Of a DNA stretch of 35,295 nucleotides, positions 16,413 to 24,518 are shown piece after piece. The stretch's first letter is position 1. Each line of letters opens with the position of its first letter. Below the pieces are notes generated by a model. It was given only the letters and a program-made list of their open reading frames with translations, was not told the DNA's origin and did not search any database. Source of the DNA: JBEIJQ01 sp040380145 (GTDB lineage Bacteria > Bacteroidota > Bacteroidia > Chitinophagales > Saprospiraceae); contig JBEIJQ010000013.1 in the NCBI GenBank assembly GCA_040380145.1, positions 1 to 35,295 of the forward strand, in the 5' to 3' direction. Position numbers and translations under genes: made by a program.

Positions 16413-16922
16413 TCAGCCGCCAAACATTTCCTTGATTCCCTCCGCTTCCTCCGGCTTCATGCGTCCGCTGAGAATGAGGCGCAGTTCACGGCGCTGTTGG
16501 GCAGAGTCGAAACGCTGCTGTTCGGCCTCGGTCAAGGGCAAGAGGGGAGGGACCTGGCGGGGCTCCTTTTTTTCTTCGTCCAAGGCCACAAAGGTCAAGT
16601 ACGCATCGTTGCACTTTCGGGGATTTCCGCCTTTGATATCGGCCGAAAATACCTCCACAAATACTTCGATCGAAGTGTTGAACGCACGCGTGGCCGATGC
16701 CTGCAAGGTGACGATCTCGCCCATGTGGATGGGTTTTTTGAAGGAAACATAGTCCACCGAAGCGGTCACCACATGACTGTTGCAATGCTTGCCGGCACAA
16801 ATGGCCGCCACGATATCCATCCATCGCATCAGGTTGCCTCCCATCAGGTTGCCGAGCGGATTGGTGTCGTTGGGCATGACCATTTCGGTCATGGTGGTAA
16901 AAGAGTCGCTGACTTTTTTCAT
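16413..16922 (-). CDS. Acyl-CoA thioesterase (hotdog fold)
   Basis: A 169-residue cytoplasmic hotdog-fold thioesterase of the BFIT/ACOT group. The recognisable part is MVMPNDTNPLGNLMGGNLMR, WMDIVAAICAGKHC and VTASVDYVSFKKPIHMGEIV; the N-P-x-G-N-x-x-G-G-x-L segment is the family signature and the DIVAA Asp the likely catalytic acid. It hydrolyses acyl-CoA to free acid and CoA; chain length cannot be told. The C-terminal 45 residues are charged and not part of the fold. The start at 16922 (MKKVSDSFTTM) was chosen because the longer frame to 17087 runs through the terminator of the upstream lipoprotein gene. Converges with the M23 gene at 12 bases. Confidence 0.9.
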   Translation of the reverse strand: MKKVSDSFTTMTEMVMPNDTNPLGNLMGGNLMRWMDIVAAICAGKHCNSHVVTASVDYVSFKKPIHMGEIVTLQASATRAFNTSIEVFVEVFSADIKGGNPRKCNDAYLTFVALDEEKKEPRQVPPLLPLTEAEQQRFDSAQQRRELRLILSGRMKPEEAEGIKEMFGG

Positions 16923-17016
16923 GGTCTCGGTTTGTCGAATCAAGATAGGTGGAAAAGATAATTTTCTGAAAAAGAGAGAAAAAACTGTCCGAACGGACTC
17001 GCATAGAGGGTGTCCC

Positions 17017-17054
17017 AAAAAAATGCGCGGCAGAAAAAAGTTTTCTGCCGCGCA
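17017..17054 (-). terminator. Strong intrinsic terminator of the TonB receptor-DUF5689 unit
   Basis: A perfect 14-bp stem (17024-17037 with 17041-17054) around a 3-base loop, followed on the minus strand by seven T (17017-17023). It lies 22 bases past the stop of the DUF5689 gene. Confidence 0.92.
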
Positions 17055-17076
17055 CCAAAAGCCGAAAACGGCGGGA

Positions 17077-19110
17077 TCACTGCACATCGGACGCGTTGCG
17101 CATCACGATCTGGGGAACATTGTTGAACGATGAAATGTGGCCGGTCAGCTGGACGGGTGCGGCCGGAACGGTGTTGGCAGAAAAATTAGCCTGCGGACGG
17201 GTGTACAGCGTGGAAGCGCCCGTTGCGTCGGCGATGGTGGCAGTGCCGCTGAACACGGTGGTGCCAGCTGCCGGCGTGATGGTCACGCCTTGGATGGTCA
17301 CCAGTTGTCCCTGCAAAGTGGCGGCATTGGCCACCATGTCGGCGATGGTGGTCACGATCGGCGTGGGGAGCGTTCCCGGGCCGATCAGCGTGGCGTTGGC
17401 GTTGGGGGCGTTGTTGAGCTGGAGCAGACCGCCGAAAGTAGAGAGTTCGACGCCCTGGACAGTGATCTCGATCTCGTCGCCGAGGTTGAACTGGTGGTCG
17501 GCTGCGAAGCGGACGGCAAGGGCAGCACTGGCATCCTGGACGAAGAGATTGCGGGTGGTGATATTGGCCGCCGCGCGATCGGAGGTCACCACGCCGCGGA
17601 TCTTGAAGTTCTGTCCGATGCTGAGGGTCGTGCCGGCATAGAAGTCGCGGATGGTGGAAATATCCTCCAAGGTGGCATTGCCGCCACCGCCTCCACCGCC
17701 GCCGCCACCGCCCACATCGTTGGCGTTGCGGAGCAGTACTTGGGGGGTTCCGTTGAACTCGGAAACGATGGCCGTTACAGTGACGGTCCCGGTGGGCACC
17801 GCCGTGCCGGCGAAAGCGGCCGTTGCACGGGTGTAGAGGTCCAAATTGCCCGTGCCGTCGTTGATGTTGCGGGTGCCGGCGAAAGTGGCGCCTCCCGTGA
17901 TGGCCGATCCGGCGATCTGCACCAGGGTGGACTCCCAGAGTTCTTGGTTGGTATTGATGTCGTCCACCGTGGCGACGCGGGGCGCGACGCTGTTGCCCGT
18001 CGAAACACGGGAAGCGTTGGCCAATGGCACGTTGTTGATCTGCATTTGACCGGCGTACTCTTCCAGGGCCATTCCGTCCACATCGATGATCAGTTCGTCG
18101 CCGAGATCGAACGAGTGGGAAGCCGTGAAGCGCACCACGATGCCGGCGGTGCTGTCTTGGATGATCAGGTTCGCCGAGACCAAGTTGGCGCCGGCCCGAT
18201 CGGAGATCACGATACCGCGGATGGTGGGAACGCCGCCCACGGTGGTCGCTGCGCCCGCAAACTGGTTGCGCACGGCGCGGATGCCCGTTCCACCGGCACC
18301 GCCGGCGTTGCAACGGGGACCGTACAAGGGCACATCCTGGAGGTTGCGGATGGCCAGTTGGTACTCGGTGGACAGGAAGGTGGCGTCGTTGCTGTACACG
18401 CCGAGCACGGCCGTCAGCGGACCGCGGCCCTGTGCGGTGCGCACGCCGGCGAAGTCGGCATAACCGCTGGTGCGAAGGGCGATCTGACCACCGTCGCAAT
18501 CGCGGATGGTCAGGTTGACGGATTGCTTGCCGATGGCATCGGCGTAAGTGGTGTCGAGGGCGCTGAGCGAGAATTCCACGCTGTCGAACTGGATCAAAGT
18601 GTTCACATCGGCGGGCGTGATCTCGCTGATGCGCTTGACGCGCACCGGCAACGGCTGGTTGCGGGCACCTCCGATCACATGGTCGGGGATGCGCGCGGAT
18701 TCGATGGGATTGTCAGGCGAACCGTTGATCTGGATGCTGCCGCTGTAATCACCAACATAAAGGCCCTTCAGACGGACATACACGCGCCGTCCAATAGGAT
18801 AGTTGTTGTACAGATCGGAAGCGTTGAGCCGCAGTTCGATGCCGCCGGTCTCGTCTTGGATGACGAGTTTTTCGTAGAAATTGCCGGAGCGGTCGTCGGC
18901 GATCACGATGCCGGAGATCACCAGTGAGTCGTCGATCAACTGATCGGGCTGACCGATGGTGTGGCGGGCCAAGATCTCGCTGATCGTGGTGTTGGCCGTG
19001 ATGTTGGGCAGATCCTCGTAGGGCGGCTGGTCGAATTCTTTTTCGCAAGCGGAAAAAGCGGCTGCCACGAGGGACAACAGGAGCAGAAGACGGAAAGTAA
19101 TGGTTCTCAT
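17077..19110 (-). CDS. DUF5689 domain lipoprotein with three repeats
   Basis: A 677-residue exported lipoprotein; the signal ends VAAAFSAC with Cys 22 as lipid acceptor. Three related modules follow, each with an I-R/S-G-x-V-x-S/A-D-R signature, a (L/F)xIQD or VQD strand, and a repeated end of the form F-N-x-x-P-Q-(V/I)-x-(L/M)-R-N-A-x-D-V. The first (about 40-250) matches DUF5689, an OB-like beta fold common in Bacteroidota; the others span about 280-460 and 480-677. Modules two and three are joined by eleven consecutive Gly (codons 17680-17712). It is 69 bases after the TonB receptor gene, so it is probably the surface lipoprotein partner of that receptor. The ligand is unknown. In related genomes a nuclease/phosphatase-type gene often follows; here a terminator does. 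Confidence 0.82.
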   Translation of the reverse strand: MRTITFRLLLLLSLVAAAFSACEKEFDQPPYEDLPNITANTTISEILARHTIGQPDQLIDDSLVISGIVIADDRSGNFYEKLVIQDETGGIELRLNASDLYNNYPIGRRVYVRLKGLYVGDYSGSIQINGSPDNPIESARIPDHVIGGARNQPLPVRVKRISEITPADVNTLIQFDSVEFSLSALDTTYADAIGKQSVNLTIRDCDGGQIALRTSGYADFAGVRTAQGRGPLTAVLGVYSNDATFLSTEYQLAIRNLQDVPLYGPRCNAGGAGGTGIRAVRNQFAGAATTVGGVPTIRGIVISDRAGANLVSANLIIQDSTAGIVVRFTASHSFDLGDELIIDVDGMALEEYAGQMQINNVPLANASRVSTGNSVAPRVATVDDINTNQELWESTLVQIAGSAITGGATFAGTRNINDGTGNLDLYTRATAAFAGTAVPTGTVTVTAIVSEFNGTPQVLLRNANDVGGGGGGGGGGGNATLEDISTIRDFYAGTTLSIGQNFKIRGVVTSDRAAANITTRNLFVQDASAALAVRFAADHQFNLGDEIEITVQGVELSTFGGLLQLNNAPNANATLIGPGTLPTPIVTTIADMVANAATLQGQLVTIQGVTITPAAGTTVFSGTATIADATGASTLYTRPQANFSANTVPAAPVQLTGHISSFNNVPQIVMRNASDVQ
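17680..17712 (-). repeat. Poly-glycine codon tract in the DUF5689 gene
   Basis: Eleven Gly codons in a row (GGC, GGT and one GGA), a flexible linker between two modules. The GGC/GGT repeat is a possible slippage site for length changes by whole codons. Confidence 0.8.
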
Positions 19111-19179
19111 AACGAAGGGACGACGGTTTTGCCCGTCTTTTTTTTATTTTTTTAAAAATAAATTTCGGAGAAAATGCGG

Positions 19180-22002
19180 TTAGATGCGGGCGGTCAAACT
19201 GACGAAATAGGTCGCGCCGAAGGCACTGAAAGTCCGGATCGGATACAGTTCCTTGGAGGCTCCGTCGAAGCGAAACTGTTCGAAACCGCCGGTGCGCAGG
19301 CTCAGGTTGTTGAGCAGGTTGCTCACGCCGATGTTGAGGTTCAGGAAAAAGTCCCGCTCGCCGGTCTCAAACTTCCAGGATTTGCCGCCGAAGAAGTCCA
19401 GTGTGAAGCCGCCGGGCAGCTGCGATTGGCCGATGATCTGTTGGATCTGGGCCGGATTGTCGATGATCTGCTCTTGGAACTCGGGCGTGAGGCCGGTGGT
19501 GGAAAGCGCTTCCAGGGTGCGGCGGTCGGGGAAAGGCTCTATCCAGTTGTTGTGGAAATAATTGACGTTGACATTGGCGAACCAGAATTCCTTGGCGTTG
19601 TAGCTGAGGCCGAGCGTGTAGGCGTTTTGGGGGCCGTTGGGCAGTCGATAATTGCGGATATAGACAGTACGGGTCTCGGAAATAGTCTGATTTTCATCCA
19701 CCTGCAAGAGAGCTTGGGGCCTGGAAGCATAGATGTGCTGCCCGACCGTTCCTGCGGCGCGCAAGGTCAAACCGTTGGTGAGTTTGAACTCCGCCGCCAG
19801 TTCGATGCCCATGTGCTGATGGTCGATGTTGTTCATGATATAGTTGACGAATCCGCTGTTGTCGTTTTCGTTCTGGTCGCCATCGTCTTGGATGACATCC
19901 ACAAAAAAGCTGCGGACCAAAGCTTGGTCGTCGATGCGCGAAAAGAAACCGACGACCTTTGCACGGACGAACGGCGTGCGGAGCTGATAGCCACCCTCGA
20001 CGCCGTAAACGATTTCGTCGCTCAGGTTGGGGATCACCTGGTCGCGGAAACGCGGGGAGACATAAGCATTGCGGAAGAAAGGTGCACGGTTGCCGTACAT
20101 ACCGCTCACAAAGAGATAATTGCGGCCGTTGATTTTATAGGTCACGCCCCCTTTGAGCATGTAGTTGAGGAAATTCTGTTTTTCGGACTCGCCGAAGGAA
20201 TTGTTCGGAAAACGGCCGTTGCGCAGGTGGCCGTCGCGCCAGAAACTGGTGTAGCTGAAATCGGCGCCGACGAACATGTCCCAGTGCGCAAGAGAAAAGC
20301 CCAACTGCCCCCAGATGTTGGCCTTGCGGATGTTGGCATCGAAGTCGTAACCGAAACGATCGCCCTCGCGCACCACCTTGTTGGGGTTGTCGAGGTCGTT
20401 CTGATAAAAGTCGGTGTTGCCGTTCGCCGTGGTATCTTGGACAGTGAAGCGGTCCACATCCAGCCAATAGTCTGCTCCCAGTAGATCTTTCACCACGGAG
20501 AAGTTGCTGATCTTGCACCATTGGTAGGAACCGCCACCGTTGAGCGACATATTGTCGGTCAGAGCGGATTCGAAGTAGGTGTTGAAATTATATTTTTGGC
20601 TGTCGAAACGGCGTTCTTCGATGAGGTATCGGGCCCTGTTGCCGGAGACCGTGTTGCCTTCGATACCGTTGGCGTCGGTCACTGTCTCAAAACTGTTGCG
20701 GTTGACATTGTACAAGTTGGCCCAGTTGATCTGGCGGAGGTTCTCGTCGGTGTCGTTTCGCCAAGCATCTGCCACTTGCAGGGCTTGGACAGGATCCGTC
20801 ATGGAGATCGCCGACGGCATGTTGCGGAAATAATCGGGCCTCGGGTCGGCGGCATCCTGCCAATTGAAGGCAGAAGTGCCGTTTCGGCCGAAGATGGCCG
20901 AGAGCGACGAGGTCATCGTGAAGGTGGGCTTGGGCTGCCAAACATGGGTCAAGATGATCACCGGCTGATGCACATTTTGGACCGAAACATTGCGCTTTTG
21001 TCCGTTTTGCCAACCCCAGTTGGGATTGTAATAGTTTTGTCCCGAGAGTTCACGGGCTTCTTCGGAAGCAGCGCCGCCTCGACCGCGGACGATGGGCGCG
21101 CTGAAAGCTGTCAGGGTGAGCGACTGGGTGCGGCCGAGTTTTTTCTCGATGCTGGCGAAATAAGACCAGCCCTTGAAAGATGTACCGGGCTCGTACCCTT
21201 CGTCGGCCCAGCGGTGGGAGCCGGAAAGTGCGATCGCCCATCCTCCGGGCAGCAGTCCGGACGACCAGGTGGCCATCGCTCGGTGGCGGTAACCGCGATT
21301 GGAAATGGCGTATGAGACGCGCAGTTGGCGGCGTTGGCTGCCGGCCCTGGCGTCGATCGATGTTCCGCCGCCCAGACCGCCCAAGGAGAAGGCCATGGGT
21401 TGGATGCCGATGTTGATCTGCTGGAGACGTGTCATATCGTTGAGACCGCCCCAGGCGCTCCAAAAAACGGCACCGCTTTCCAAGTCGTTCATCGGCGCCC
21501 CGTTGATCAGGAACTGCGTGTTTTCGGCCCGTAAGCCGCGTATGCGGAATCGAGCGGTGCTGAAATTGAAGGCCGCGGCGTTGGCATACACGTCGCGGGA
21601 AGCGGTGAGCATCCCGGAAATGTTCTGCGCCCCGCCGGTGTTGTCGTTGTCCATTTCAGTGACTGTGATCGTGGGGATCACATCCTCGGCCTGGACATCG
21701 GGGGCAGCGGCATTGCCCAGTTCGATGCGCAGATCAGTGGGCAAGATGCTCAGCGTGACGTTGACGGGGATTTTGGCGCTCACGCCCACATCGGGCGTTT
21801 CGGCGATCAGTTGGTACTCGCCCGTCGGAACGGCGGGTATCAAAAAGAAGCCTTCGGCATTGGTGTAGGTGCCGTAATCGGTGCCTTCGAGATAGACCCG
21901 GACGCCGGCGCTGGGCGGATTGACGGTGCCGCGCACATCAGCGGTCTGCCCCCAGGCCACAACGGAAAACAGAGTCAGGATCGAACAAATAAAAATGCGC
22001 AT
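19180..22002 (-). CDS. TonB-dependent receptor with CarboxypepD-reg domain
   Basis: A 940-residue outer-membrane receptor. Residues 1-19 are a signal peptide (MRIFICSILTLFSVVAWGQ). Next comes a carboxypeptidase-regulatory-like beta domain (about 20-100: GTVNPPSAGVRVYLEGTDYG, AEGFFLIPAVPTGEYQL), then the plug (about 120-250: RFRIRGLRAENTQFLINGAP, SLGGLGGGTSIDAR) and a 22-strand barrel to the end, with many aromatic girdle residues. It takes up a ligand using TonB/ExbBD energy. It is not an obvious SusC: no SusD follows, but a DUF5689 lipoprotein does. The start at 22002 is the signal peptide Met; the in-frame start at 22053 lies upstream of the likely transcription start. The last residues are SLTARI, not the aromatic end usual for such barrels. 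Confidence 0.9.
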   Translation of the reverse strand: MRIFICSILTLFSVVAWGQTADVRGTVNPPSAGVRVYLEGTDYGTYTNAEGFFLIPAVPTGEYQLIAETPDVGVSAKIPVNVTLSILPTDLRIELGNAAAPDVQAEDVIPTITVTEMDNDNTGGAQNISGMLTASRDVYANAAAFNFSTARFRIRGLRAENTQFLINGAPMNDLESGAVFWSAWGGLNDMTRLQQINIGIQPMAFSLGGLGGGTSIDARAGSQRRQLRVSYAISNRGYRHRAMATWSSGLLPGGWAIALSGSHRWADEGYEPGTSFKGWSYFASIEKKLGRTQSLTLTAFSAPIVRGRGGAASEEARELSGQNYYNPNWGWQNGQKRNVSVQNVHQPVIILTHVWQPKPTFTMTSSLSAIFGRNGTSAFNWQDAADPRPDYFRNMPSAISMTDPVQALQVADAWRNDTDENLRQINWANLYNVNRNSFETVTDANGIEGNTVSGNRARYLIEERRFDSQKYNFNTYFESALTDNMSLNGGGSYQWCKISNFSVVKDLLGADYWLDVDRFTVQDTTANGNTDFYQNDLDNPNKVVREGDRFGYDFDANIRKANIWGQLGFSLAHWDMFVGADFSYTSFWRDGHLRNGRFPNNSFGESEKQNFLNYMLKGGVTYKINGRNYLFVSGMYGNRAPFFRNAYVSPRFRDQVIPNLSDEIVYGVEGGYQLRTPFVRAKVVGFFSRIDDQALVRSFFVDVIQDDGDQNENDNSGFVNYIMNNIDHQHMGIELAAEFKLTNGLTLRAAGTVGQHIYASRPQALLQVDENQTISETRTVYIRNYRLPNGPQNAYTLGLSYNAKEFWFANVNVNYFHNNWIEPFPDRRTLEALSTTGLTPEFQEQIIDNPAQIQQIIGQSQLPGGFTLDFFGGKSWKFETGERDFFLNLNIGVSNLLNNLSLRTGGFEQFRFDGASKELYPIRTFSAFGATYFVSLTARI

Positions 22003-22028
22003 GTGTTGGTTTTTGAAGTTTGGCGGCG

Positions 22029-22036
22029 CAAATATA
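22029..22036 (-). promoter_or_regulatory. -7 element for the TonB receptor-DUF5689 unit
   Basis: Minus strand TATATTTG, a full match to TAnnTTTG, leaving a leader of about 20 nt before the ATG at 22002. It supports the start chosen for the receptor. Confidence 0.55.
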
Positions 22037-22205
22037 GCAAAGGATGGGCACACGGCCCAGAGTTTGTTCGCGCGATTTCATTTTGTTCTCCCTTTCGCAG
22101 CCCGCCGACAAATTTCCCGTCTCCTGTGAATTGAACTCGATCCTCTTTGCAGTGTTTTTCGCATTTTTGCGCACTTTTCATTAACCATCAAACACCATCT
22201 TCGAT

Positions 22206-22724
22206 ATGAAGCACTCCACATTCCGAAACGCTGTTCCATTCGCGCCATTGGTTCTGACCATCGCTCTGCTGCTGGGCGGATGTTCGAGCGACAAGCCCGA
22301 GATCAAAAACGAGATGAGCCCCACCGCCGTGCGCACCGCCGATGCCGTGGAAGGAACCGACCTGATCCGCAACCCGGAAACGGCCGATACGCCGCTCGAC
22401 CCGGAAAACGGGGCCGCCATCCAGTTCGAAGAAACCGAGCACGATTTCGGCCAGATCAAGATCGGCGACAAAGTGACACACAAGTTCAAGTTCAAGAGCA
22501 CGGGGAAAACAGCGCTGATCATCTCCAATGCCGATGCGAGTTGCGGCTGCACGGTTCCCAGCTGGCCACGTACCCCGATCGCACCGGGCGAAACGGGCGA
22601 AATCGAGGTGTCGTTCAACTCGGCGAACAAAACGGCCGGCCAGACCACCAAACGCGTGACGGTTTCGGCCAATACCTTCCCCTCCCAAACGGTGCTCTAC
22701 ATCAAGGGCAATCTCGTGGAATAA
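22206..22724 (+). CDS. DUF1573 domain lipoprotein
   Basis: A 172-residue protein with a lipoprotein signal (LVLTIALLLGGC, Cys 26), a low-complexity linker to about residue 75, and one DUF1573 domain: FEETEHDFGQIKIGDKVTHK, then NADASCGCTVPSWP, IAPGETGEIEVSFNSANK and TVLYIKGNLVE. DUF1573 is an Ig-like fold of the ASH/MSP type, very common in Bacteroidota envelope proteins; the S-C-G-C-T motif is typical and its role is not known. An imperfect -7 element (CATTTTTG, 22162-22169) precedes it. Ends 5 bases from the stop of the convergent glycosylasparaginase gene. Confidence 0.88.
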   Translation: MKHSTFRNAVPFAPLVLTIALLLGGCSSDKPEIKNEMSPTAVRTADAVEGTDLIRNPETADTPLDPENGAAIQFEETEHDFGQIKIGDKVTHKFKFKSTGKTALIISNADASCGCTVPSWPRTPIAPGETGEIEVSFNSANKTAGQTTKRVTVSANTFPSQTVLYIKGNLVE

Positions 22725-22729
22725 GCAGG

Positions 22730-23713
22730 TCACAACGACCAAGAGGCGTCGCGCAGTTGGTTAGTGCCATTTTGGAAAACGGCGTAATTGAAACCTTTGT
22801 GCATGGCGTGCGCGCCGATGCGCCCTTTTTTGTCCACGGCCAAAAATCCCACTTGAAAATCGCGGTGGTTGGCGTGCCGCTTGATGATGCGACGCACCGC
22901 CTCCTCGCAGGCAGCCTGCGGATGCTTGCCCTGGCGCATGAGTTCGACCACCAAAAACGAGCCCAATGTGCGCAGGACCGCCTCGCCCAGCCCAGTGGAA
23001 GTGGCGGCGCCCACTTCATTGTCAACATACAGTCCGGCTCCGATCACTGGGGAGTCCCCTACCCTGCCGTGCAATTTGAAGGCCAGTCCGCTGGTGGTGC
23101 AGGCCCCCGCCAGATCGCCTCGTCCGTCCATGGCCACGAGACCGATGGTGTCGTGGTTTTCGATATTGATCACGGGCTTGTACTCGGACTGCTTGAGCCA
23201 ATCCTTCCAAGCTTTCACTTGGCTCTCGTTCAAGACATTGTTTTCTTTTGGGAATCCTTTGGACAGCGCGAATTGCAGCGCCCCTTCGCCCACGAGCATC
23301 ACATGGGGGGTATCTTCCATCACCTTTCGGGCCACGGAGATCGGATGTTTGATGTGCTCGAGGCAGGAAACGGAGCCGCAGCGCCCCAGCGGATCCATGA
23401 TGCAGGCGTCGAGCGTTACGCGGCCGTCGCGGTCGGGCATGCCGGAAAGACCCACCGAGCCGTTCTCGGGATCGGCCTCCACGACCTGGACGCCGAACTC
23501 TACCGCATCGAGGACGCTGCCCCCGCTGAGCATTTTTTCCATGGCCGCTTGGTTGGCGGGCAATCCATGCGACCAGGTGGACAGCACGATGGGCCCTTTG
23601 CCGTCGGGCGAGAAAGGTTCGTTCGAGAGCGGCCGTGCGGCCAGATCTTGGCCCAAGGCCAACCCGAGAGAACCGAGAGCGGTCTGTTTGAGAAAACGGC
23701 GGCGACTGTTCAT
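22730..23713 (-). CDS. N(4)-(beta-N-acetylglucosaminyl)-L-asparaginase (glycosylasparaginase)
   Basis: A 327-residue Ntn hydrolase precursor. It carries a twin-arginine signal (NSRRRFLKQTALGSLGLAL), so it is exported folded. The domain has GGSVLDAVEFGV (64-75), DACIMDP, HPISVARKVME and the autoproteolysis site ENHDTIGLVA, where T189 becomes the N-terminal nucleophile of the beta chain after self-cleavage. The substrate-contact segments GRVGDSPVIGAGLYVDNEVG and ATSTGLGE are also present. It releases aspartate from the N-glycan linkage GlcNAc-Asn, suggesting use of glycoprotein debris in the periplasm. All key residues are intact. The start at 23713 gives the Tat motif at the very N-terminus. 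Confidence 0.92.
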   Translation of the reverse strand: MNSRRRFLKQTALGSLGLALGQDLAARPLSNEPFSPDGKGPIVLSTWSHGLPANQAAMEKMLSGGSVLDAVEFGVQVVEADPENGSVGLSGMPDRDGRVTLDACIMDPLGRCGSVSCLEHIKHPISVARKVMEDTPHVMLVGEGALQFALSKGFPKENNVLNESQVKAWKDWLKQSEYKPVINIENHDTIGLVAMDGRGDLAGACTTSGLAFKLHGRVGDSPVIGAGLYVDNEVGAATSTGLGEAVLRTLGSFLVVELMRQGKHPQAACEEAVRRIIKRHANHRDFQVGFLAVDKKGRIGAHAMHKGFNYAVFQNGTNQLRDASWSL

Positions 23714-23830
23714 GGCAGCGATTTATTTTTGGTAAAAAATGGGCGGACTCAATTTTGAAACAACGCGCAGCATTACACAATTGAATTGCAATCCTCCTTA
23801 AGCCCGTAATATAGGAATTTTCGGGGAAGC

Positions 23831-24184
23831 TTACACCGCAAGCGACAAGGTTTTGATTTTGGGTTCGACGATATCTTCAAGATTGCGGATTTTCGACAGC
23901 GTTTCCAAAATTACTAATTTAGGGGGGACTTTACTGGCCAGCAGCTCGTTGTAGATTTTGAGGGCGCGAGCCCGGATAGATGACAACTTACCGTTGACAG
24001 CTTCTGCATTTTCGGATCTGCCTTTGATTTTTTCTTTGTCTTTGTCCCACTCGGAGCTCAAAACCGATACCCCGACGGAATACTCTGTTCGAATGTTGTT
24101 GAGTTGGATGCGTAGGTAAACGGGGGTTCGGTTCTCCGAGGTCTTTTCGCTGGGGCGTACCCAGAAGGATAATTTGATACTCAT
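23831..24184 (-). pseudogene. Truncated tyrosine recombinase (integrase N-terminal part)
   Basis: A 117-residue frame that matches only the N-terminus of Bacteroidota tyrosine-type site-specific integrases: the arm DNA-binding domain (MSIKLSFWVRPSEKTSENRT, VYLRIQLNNIRTEYSVGVSV, SEWDKDKEKIKGRSENAEAVN) and the helix before the core-binding domain. Full proteins are near 400 residues; here the frame ends after LSLAV and neither the core-binding SAM-like domain nor the catalytic R-H-R-Y domain is found in any frame downstream. It lies about 330 bases past the 3' end of ssrA and on the same strand, the classic place for the integrase of an element inserted in a tmRNA gene. Interpreted as the remnant of an excised or decayed element. 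Confidence 0.75.
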
Positions 24185-24241
24185 ATGGTGACTTGGTTTT
24201 TTACATTCAAGTCATTGAACATCATTGCTTTGCGAATGATG

Positions 24242-24313
24242 TGGTGCGTAAAAAGGGAGTGGAAAGGGGAGGGGAGGGTCAAACCCGCCATTTCACTCCC
24301 TTTTCCCGCACCA
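24242..24313. terminator. Long imperfect hairpin, probable bidirectional terminator
   Basis: Arms 24242-24261 and 24294-24313 pair at 18 of 20 positions, with AAA/TTT pairing continued inside and a purine-rich loop. On the minus strand the GGGAGTG stem is followed by TTTTTACG, on the plus strand by TTTTCCCG, so it can act as a terminator in both directions, for example for ssrA read-through. Other roles are possible. Confidence 0.45.
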
Positions 24314-24474
24314 AAATCGGCTCCATCGGTCCGAAAGAGGACAGAGAGGAGACAGGTTGCAAAGGGTTGAGATCTGGAATGCGGAAAAACAAAGAAGCGA
24401 CCCATGGATGCAGTGCTGGCGGGGCTTTGAGACCCTTTTGGCGACATCTTTGGATCGCTTCGAATGCGATTGGG

Positions 24475-24499
24475 AGACCCATTTGGGAGGGTCTTTTTT
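24475..24499 (+). terminator. Terminator-like hairpin pointing at ssrA
   Basis: AGACCC (24475-24480) pairs with GGGTCT (24489-24494) around 8 bases, followed by a run of six T to 24499 on the plus strand. No plus-strand gene lies upstream, so it may be a leftover of the lost element or protect ssrA from antisense transcription. Confidence 0.35.
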
Positions 24500-24518
24500 G
24501 GAGTCTTTTGGGACTCCG

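Larger units (their letters stand above)
24185..24518. other. Non-coding stretch between ssrA and the integrase remnant
   Basis: 334 bases without a supportable gene, but dense in inverted repeats: a long hairpin at 24242-24313, a plus-oriented terminator-like hairpin at 24475-24499, and a 6-bp hairpin (24500-24505 with 24512-24517) that directly abuts the 3' end of the tmRNA and could guide its 3' processing. No direct repeat of the ssrA 3' end was found that would mark the other att half. Confidence 0.5.

Noticed and set aside
17680..17712. Short tandem GC-rich repeat as a possible CRISPR or VNTR
   Set aside because: It is a plain poly-Gly codon tract in a coding frame without spacers.
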